Shown: in pieces, positions 60,745-64,000 of the stretch
How the letters are laid out: the number at the start of each line of letters is the position of its first letter
How positions within the stretch are numbered: position 1 is the stretch's first letter
Assembly (NCBI GenBank): GCA_963513935.1
Contig: OY740772.1
Location: forward strand, 98,537,340-98,601,339
Direction of reading: 5' to 3'
Origin: Aphrophora alni
Lineage: Eukaryota > Arthropoda > Insecta > Hemiptera > Aphrophoridae
Length of the DNA stretch: 64,000 nucleotides
The notes under the pieces: generated by a model
Seen by the model: the letters and a program-made list of their open reading frames with translations, nothing else
Told to the model about the DNA's origin: nothing
The model's database searches: none
Position numbers and translations under genes: made by a program

Positions 60745-61470
60745 ACAAAACTAAAAGGAATACATACTAAACGAAAACAAATAATGTTCTTAGATAAGCA
60801 ATACAGTAGGAAAGGAATAACCAAAAGGAATAAATAACTAAACCAAAACAAATAATGTTCTTAGATAAGAAATACAGTAGGAAAGGAATAACCAAAAGGA
60901 ATAAATACTGAACCAAAACAAATAATGTTCTTAGATAAGAAATACAGTAGAAAAGGAATAAATACTAAACCAAAACAAATAATGTTCTTAGATAAGCAAT
61001 ACAGTAGGAAAGGAATAAATACTAAACCAAAACAAATAATGTTCTTAGATAAGAAATACAGTAGGAAAGGAATAAATACTAAACCAAAACAAATAATGTT
61101 CTTAGATAAGGAATACAGTAGGAAAGGAATAACCAAAAGGAATATATACTGAACCAAAACAAATAATGTTCTTAGATAAGAAATACAGTAGAAAAGGAAT
61201 AAATACTAAACCAAAACAAATAATGTTCTTAGATAAGCAATACAGTAGGAAAGGAATAACCAAAAGGAATAAATACTAAACCAAAAGGAATAAATACTAA
61301 ACCAAAAGAAAGAATGTTCTTAGATAAGAAATACAGTAGGAAAGGAATAAATACCAAACCAAAACAAATAATGTTCTTAGATAAGCAATACAGTAGGAAA
61401 GGAATAAATACTAAACCAAAACAAATAATGTTCTTAGATAAGCAATACTGTAGAAAAGGAATAACCAAGT
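60745..61470. repeat. 57/70-bp minisatellite, 11 copies
   Basis: The core AATGTTCTTAGATAAG recurs at 60783, 60854, 60924, 60981, 61038, 61095, 61165, 61222, 61313, 61370 and 61427. Spacing is 57 bp, about 70 bp where an extra AACCAAAAGGAAT is present, and 91 bp once where that insert is duplicated. 57 is a multiple of 3, giving a 19-residue periodic frame (MFLDKKYSRKGINTKPKQI) on plus and a hydrophobic one on minus. Frame breaks argue against a protein. Confidence 0.93.
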
Positions 61471-61660
61471 CAAAAGCTTTACTACCTACGTTAAATAGCA
61501 GCAGCTCTCGTCCAGACACCAAAAATGTGTTCAGTTAAAAATAGCATATAATGGGTTCACAAATACATAAAAATAAAATCCTTAATATTAAACATAGGCG
61601 CTAATTGCATATAATAAATATTATATAGAGAGCCGTATTCAAAATCTAAAAAATGCAGAA

Positions 61661-61779
61661 AAAACTTTGGTTAGGTTAGGTCGTGAAAAATAGAAAAAAA
61701 ATTGGTTAGGTTAGGTCGTGAAAAAATGAAAAAAAAAAAAACTTTGGTTAGGTTGGGTCGTGAAAAATGGGAAAAAACA
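61661..61779. repeat. Three ~35-42-bp repeats containing (GGTTA)2-type motif
   Basis: GGTTAGGTTAGGTCGTGAAA occurs at 61669 and 61704, and a GGTTGGG variant at 61746, separated by A-rich spacers. Confidence 0.8.
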
Positions 61780-63354
61780 TGTTTTAACAAAAATAAGAAA
61801 GCATTGTAATAAATATAAACACATTCACAGATAAATTTACATGCTTAACCATTCTCCTACGAAAATTAATCATAATATTTTAAAGTTATTAAAATGAATT
61901 CAAAGATTGATTTGTTTGTTTCAATTATATATATATATATCACAAAGTTCTCGTACCTTAATATATTTCTTTCTTTAAATACGAAGAAGACAGAAATAAA
62001 TTACAGATAAAAACTGAGGATAGAGGGATAATGTAAAGTTTGTATATCTTAAGTAAAATATATTCTCGCCTTGGTTTTGTGTGGGGGGGGGGGAGTGAGT
62101 GAAACGTCTGTGAAGCAACAGTTTTTATTACGGACAATAATTTAAGCTAAGGGTTTGTGCCAGTAAACTGTATTCTCACTGAAGAGCGTTGTTTATAGTC
62201 GTAATGTTGTGCAATAAAGTAAAGTTATTCCAATCTGTTACCCAAAATGGTCGTAAACGTCATACGTTATATACTAATTTCCCCAAAACCAACACAACGA
62301 CTGTATAGTTATGTTTATTAGCAATATGTATAAATTGTATTGTGAAATATTAAAATTGATTAGGAGGGAAAATCGGTTTAAATGCTGGCTTTGTTATGCC
62401 GACGAGTTTCTGATTAAAGTTGGTAAAGAAGTTGGGATGGGGGTCTAGGAGTGCAGGGTGTATGATCGCTCATTGGGGAAAACTAGTGGGGAGGGTCTTT
62501 GAAGGGATAAATCGAAATGTGGTAAAATCAGTGAAAATGTGGGTTCGTAATGCCGGTTTTTGATTTCAAAGCGGACAAAGTCACGTGTAAAATTAGTAAT
62601 AAATAAATTATATAATTTCAGAAACAGTAGCATCAATAATTTTTTCGACCTTACCAATCCAACTTGTACTTCTTTTTGATAGAAATAAACATTAAGTCTT
62701 TTCTTTGCATTTCAAGACAGAGATAGATAGATAGATAGATAGAGAGAGGATAGTGACAAAGTGAGAAGGGTGATATTATTGCTTCATTCCAAATAATCTC
62801 CGAGTAGTTGTCTAGAGCAAATATTGCGCTAGTCATCCAATATTCAATATGTCTGTTTGTAAAATTGTTGTATCAAACGTTTATTATCTAAGTCTTGCTT
62901 TGTGGTGAAAAAATATTTTCCTTTATCAAACACATGCAATGACTAATTATTGTTAAAAAAGAAATTAAATGTTTTCAGATTCATTCATTCATGAGTAGTC
63001 CAGAAATTGTATTAATAAAAAAAATTAAAATTGGAAAAAAATTAGGTGGGGTTTTTAAAAAAAAAAAAATACAATTGTTATAATAATAACTTTTGTAGAA
63101 TAATAATATGTTTGTAGAGTGCGTAGCGCATACTTTTGTGCAACACTTTTAAACTTAAAAATTTATGTTTTTTATTTTATGGAAAAATATTTTGCGGGAA
63201 AAGTTGGTGGAAACGATTTTTTAGTTTTTTTTAGTTTTTAACTACATAGGCTACGTTTTGGTCATCACTTTGGTTTGTACGTTGATAATGACTTTCTTTT
63301 TTTTGTATTTTTTTTGTCTCACTAATCCTTTTATTGTTATTGTTCTTGTTGTGT
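61780..63354. other. Intergenic; short microsatellites
   Basis: (TA)n at 61925-61940, a G9 run near 62083, (GATA)n at 62720-62748 and an A-run near 63058-63069. No gene recognised. Confidence 0.45.
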
Positions 63355-63610
63355 AAAGACGAAACACCTTTCCGTTATCATCGCCTTATTAAAAAGTGGA
63401 AGGAAAGAACATAAAATAACCCTATCCCTTGAATAATGTCAGCATCGGAAAATAAAAATAAAATGGTCTTCAGAGATCTGTTTTGAAAAAATGAAACAGA
63501 TGGATCTAACGTAAGACTACATGAAAAAAGGTGTAGATCCCATTATGGACCTCAGGATTACCAAAACAGTACTCACTAAAGTGAGCTCCTGAGGGTCAAC
63601 ACTTTCAAAT
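63355..63610 (-). repeat. Dispersed repeat family A, copy 16
   Basis: The reverse complement shows CTCAGGAGCTCACTTTAGTG, GAGTACTGTTTTGGTAATCC, GATCTACACCTTTTTTCATG and AAGGCGATGATAACGGAAAG. The internal CT-rich segment is altered. Confidence 0.8.
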
Positions 63611-64000
63611 GAAATAAACGTACTTAATGTTTGAGTTACCTCCACCTCCTGTGAGGCAAAACGCCAAAATTAAGACTTATTCAGGTAGCACTCCTTACCT
63701 GACAAGATCCGCAGATAAATAAAATTAAAGCGGAAAGATGAAATCTCCTTTTAAGCTATCTTCTTACAATCACGTGTCATTAAGTCTATTTGAAATTACT
63801 GACCAACCCATCCAATCCCTAATTGAAAAACTTGGACTCATAGAAACTGCCCCTCACTAGACAAAAATTGCCCCAATCCGTATTTATGTTTTGTAATTAA
63901 TAGCAAAATTAATGCAGAGTTTCAGTCACCCTGTATACAATTTGCATAATCCAAAATTAATTGCAGTAATACTTTCAAAAAAAATCTTCAAACAAAAATA
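63611..64000. other. Intergenic, nothing recognised
   Basis: AT-rich end of the window. Around 63930 a CACCCTGTATAC motif resembles a transposon end. Confidence 0.4.

Noticed and set aside
60861..61538. 19-residue repeat protein on plus or hydrophobic repeat protein on minus
   Set aside because: Product of a 57-bp tandem repeat with 13-bp inserts that interrupt the frame.

Overview
This window looks like gene-poor, AT-rich arthropod DNA, most likely insect. It has one recognisable host gene with a spliceosomal intron, long microsatellites, several minisatellite or satellite arrays, many Penelope-like retroelement (PLE) remnants, and short TTAGG-type interstitial repeats. There are no bacterial-style operons or dense ORFs. 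Repeat copies were found by eye, so their ends are approximate.

The only gene I can name confidently is on the minus strand at 10834-7939. It has two exons (10834-10498 and 8201-7939), a 2.3 kb phase-1 intron, and a predicted 199-aa protein matching SPMIP1 (ATP6V1FNB), a sperm axonemal microtubule inner protein. The intron holds a dispersed-repeat copy, a (TA)n tract and a small terminal-inverted-repeat element.

Layout: 1-7.9 kb holds dispersed repeats (families A, B and D) and PLE tails. 7.9-10.8 kb is SPMIP1. 11-33 kb is mostly noncoding, with family A copies, a LINE 3' fragment, two PLE endonuclease remnants and a tRNA-bearing foldback at 26.55-26.72 kb. 33.2-37.2 kb is a 45-bp satellite with higher-order structure. 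38-51 kb holds family A and B copies, a decayed PLE GIY-YIG region at 40.6-41.5 kb, a 68-bp array at 42.0-43.0 kb and a 182-bp (CT)n tract. 51.47-53.34 kb is an unusually AT-rich island with consecutive decayed coding-like stretches on the plus strand. 53.4-55.1 kb is GC-richer, with a coding-like ORF that runs into an 18-copy 34-bp minisatellite, followed by a promoter-like cluster. 55.65-57.31 kb is bounded by 255-bp inverted arms. 57.8-64 kb holds another PLE fragment, a 57/70-bp array and more dispersed repeats.

Apart from the two SPMIP1 exons, I see no set of genes working together. The notable biology is repeat biology: a family (A) with about 17 copies in which two copies grew long dinucleotide tracts at the same internal site; PLE 3' tails sharing a hammerhead-ribozyme-like core; higher-order structure in two arrays; foldback structures; and an unidentified AT-rich degraded coding island.
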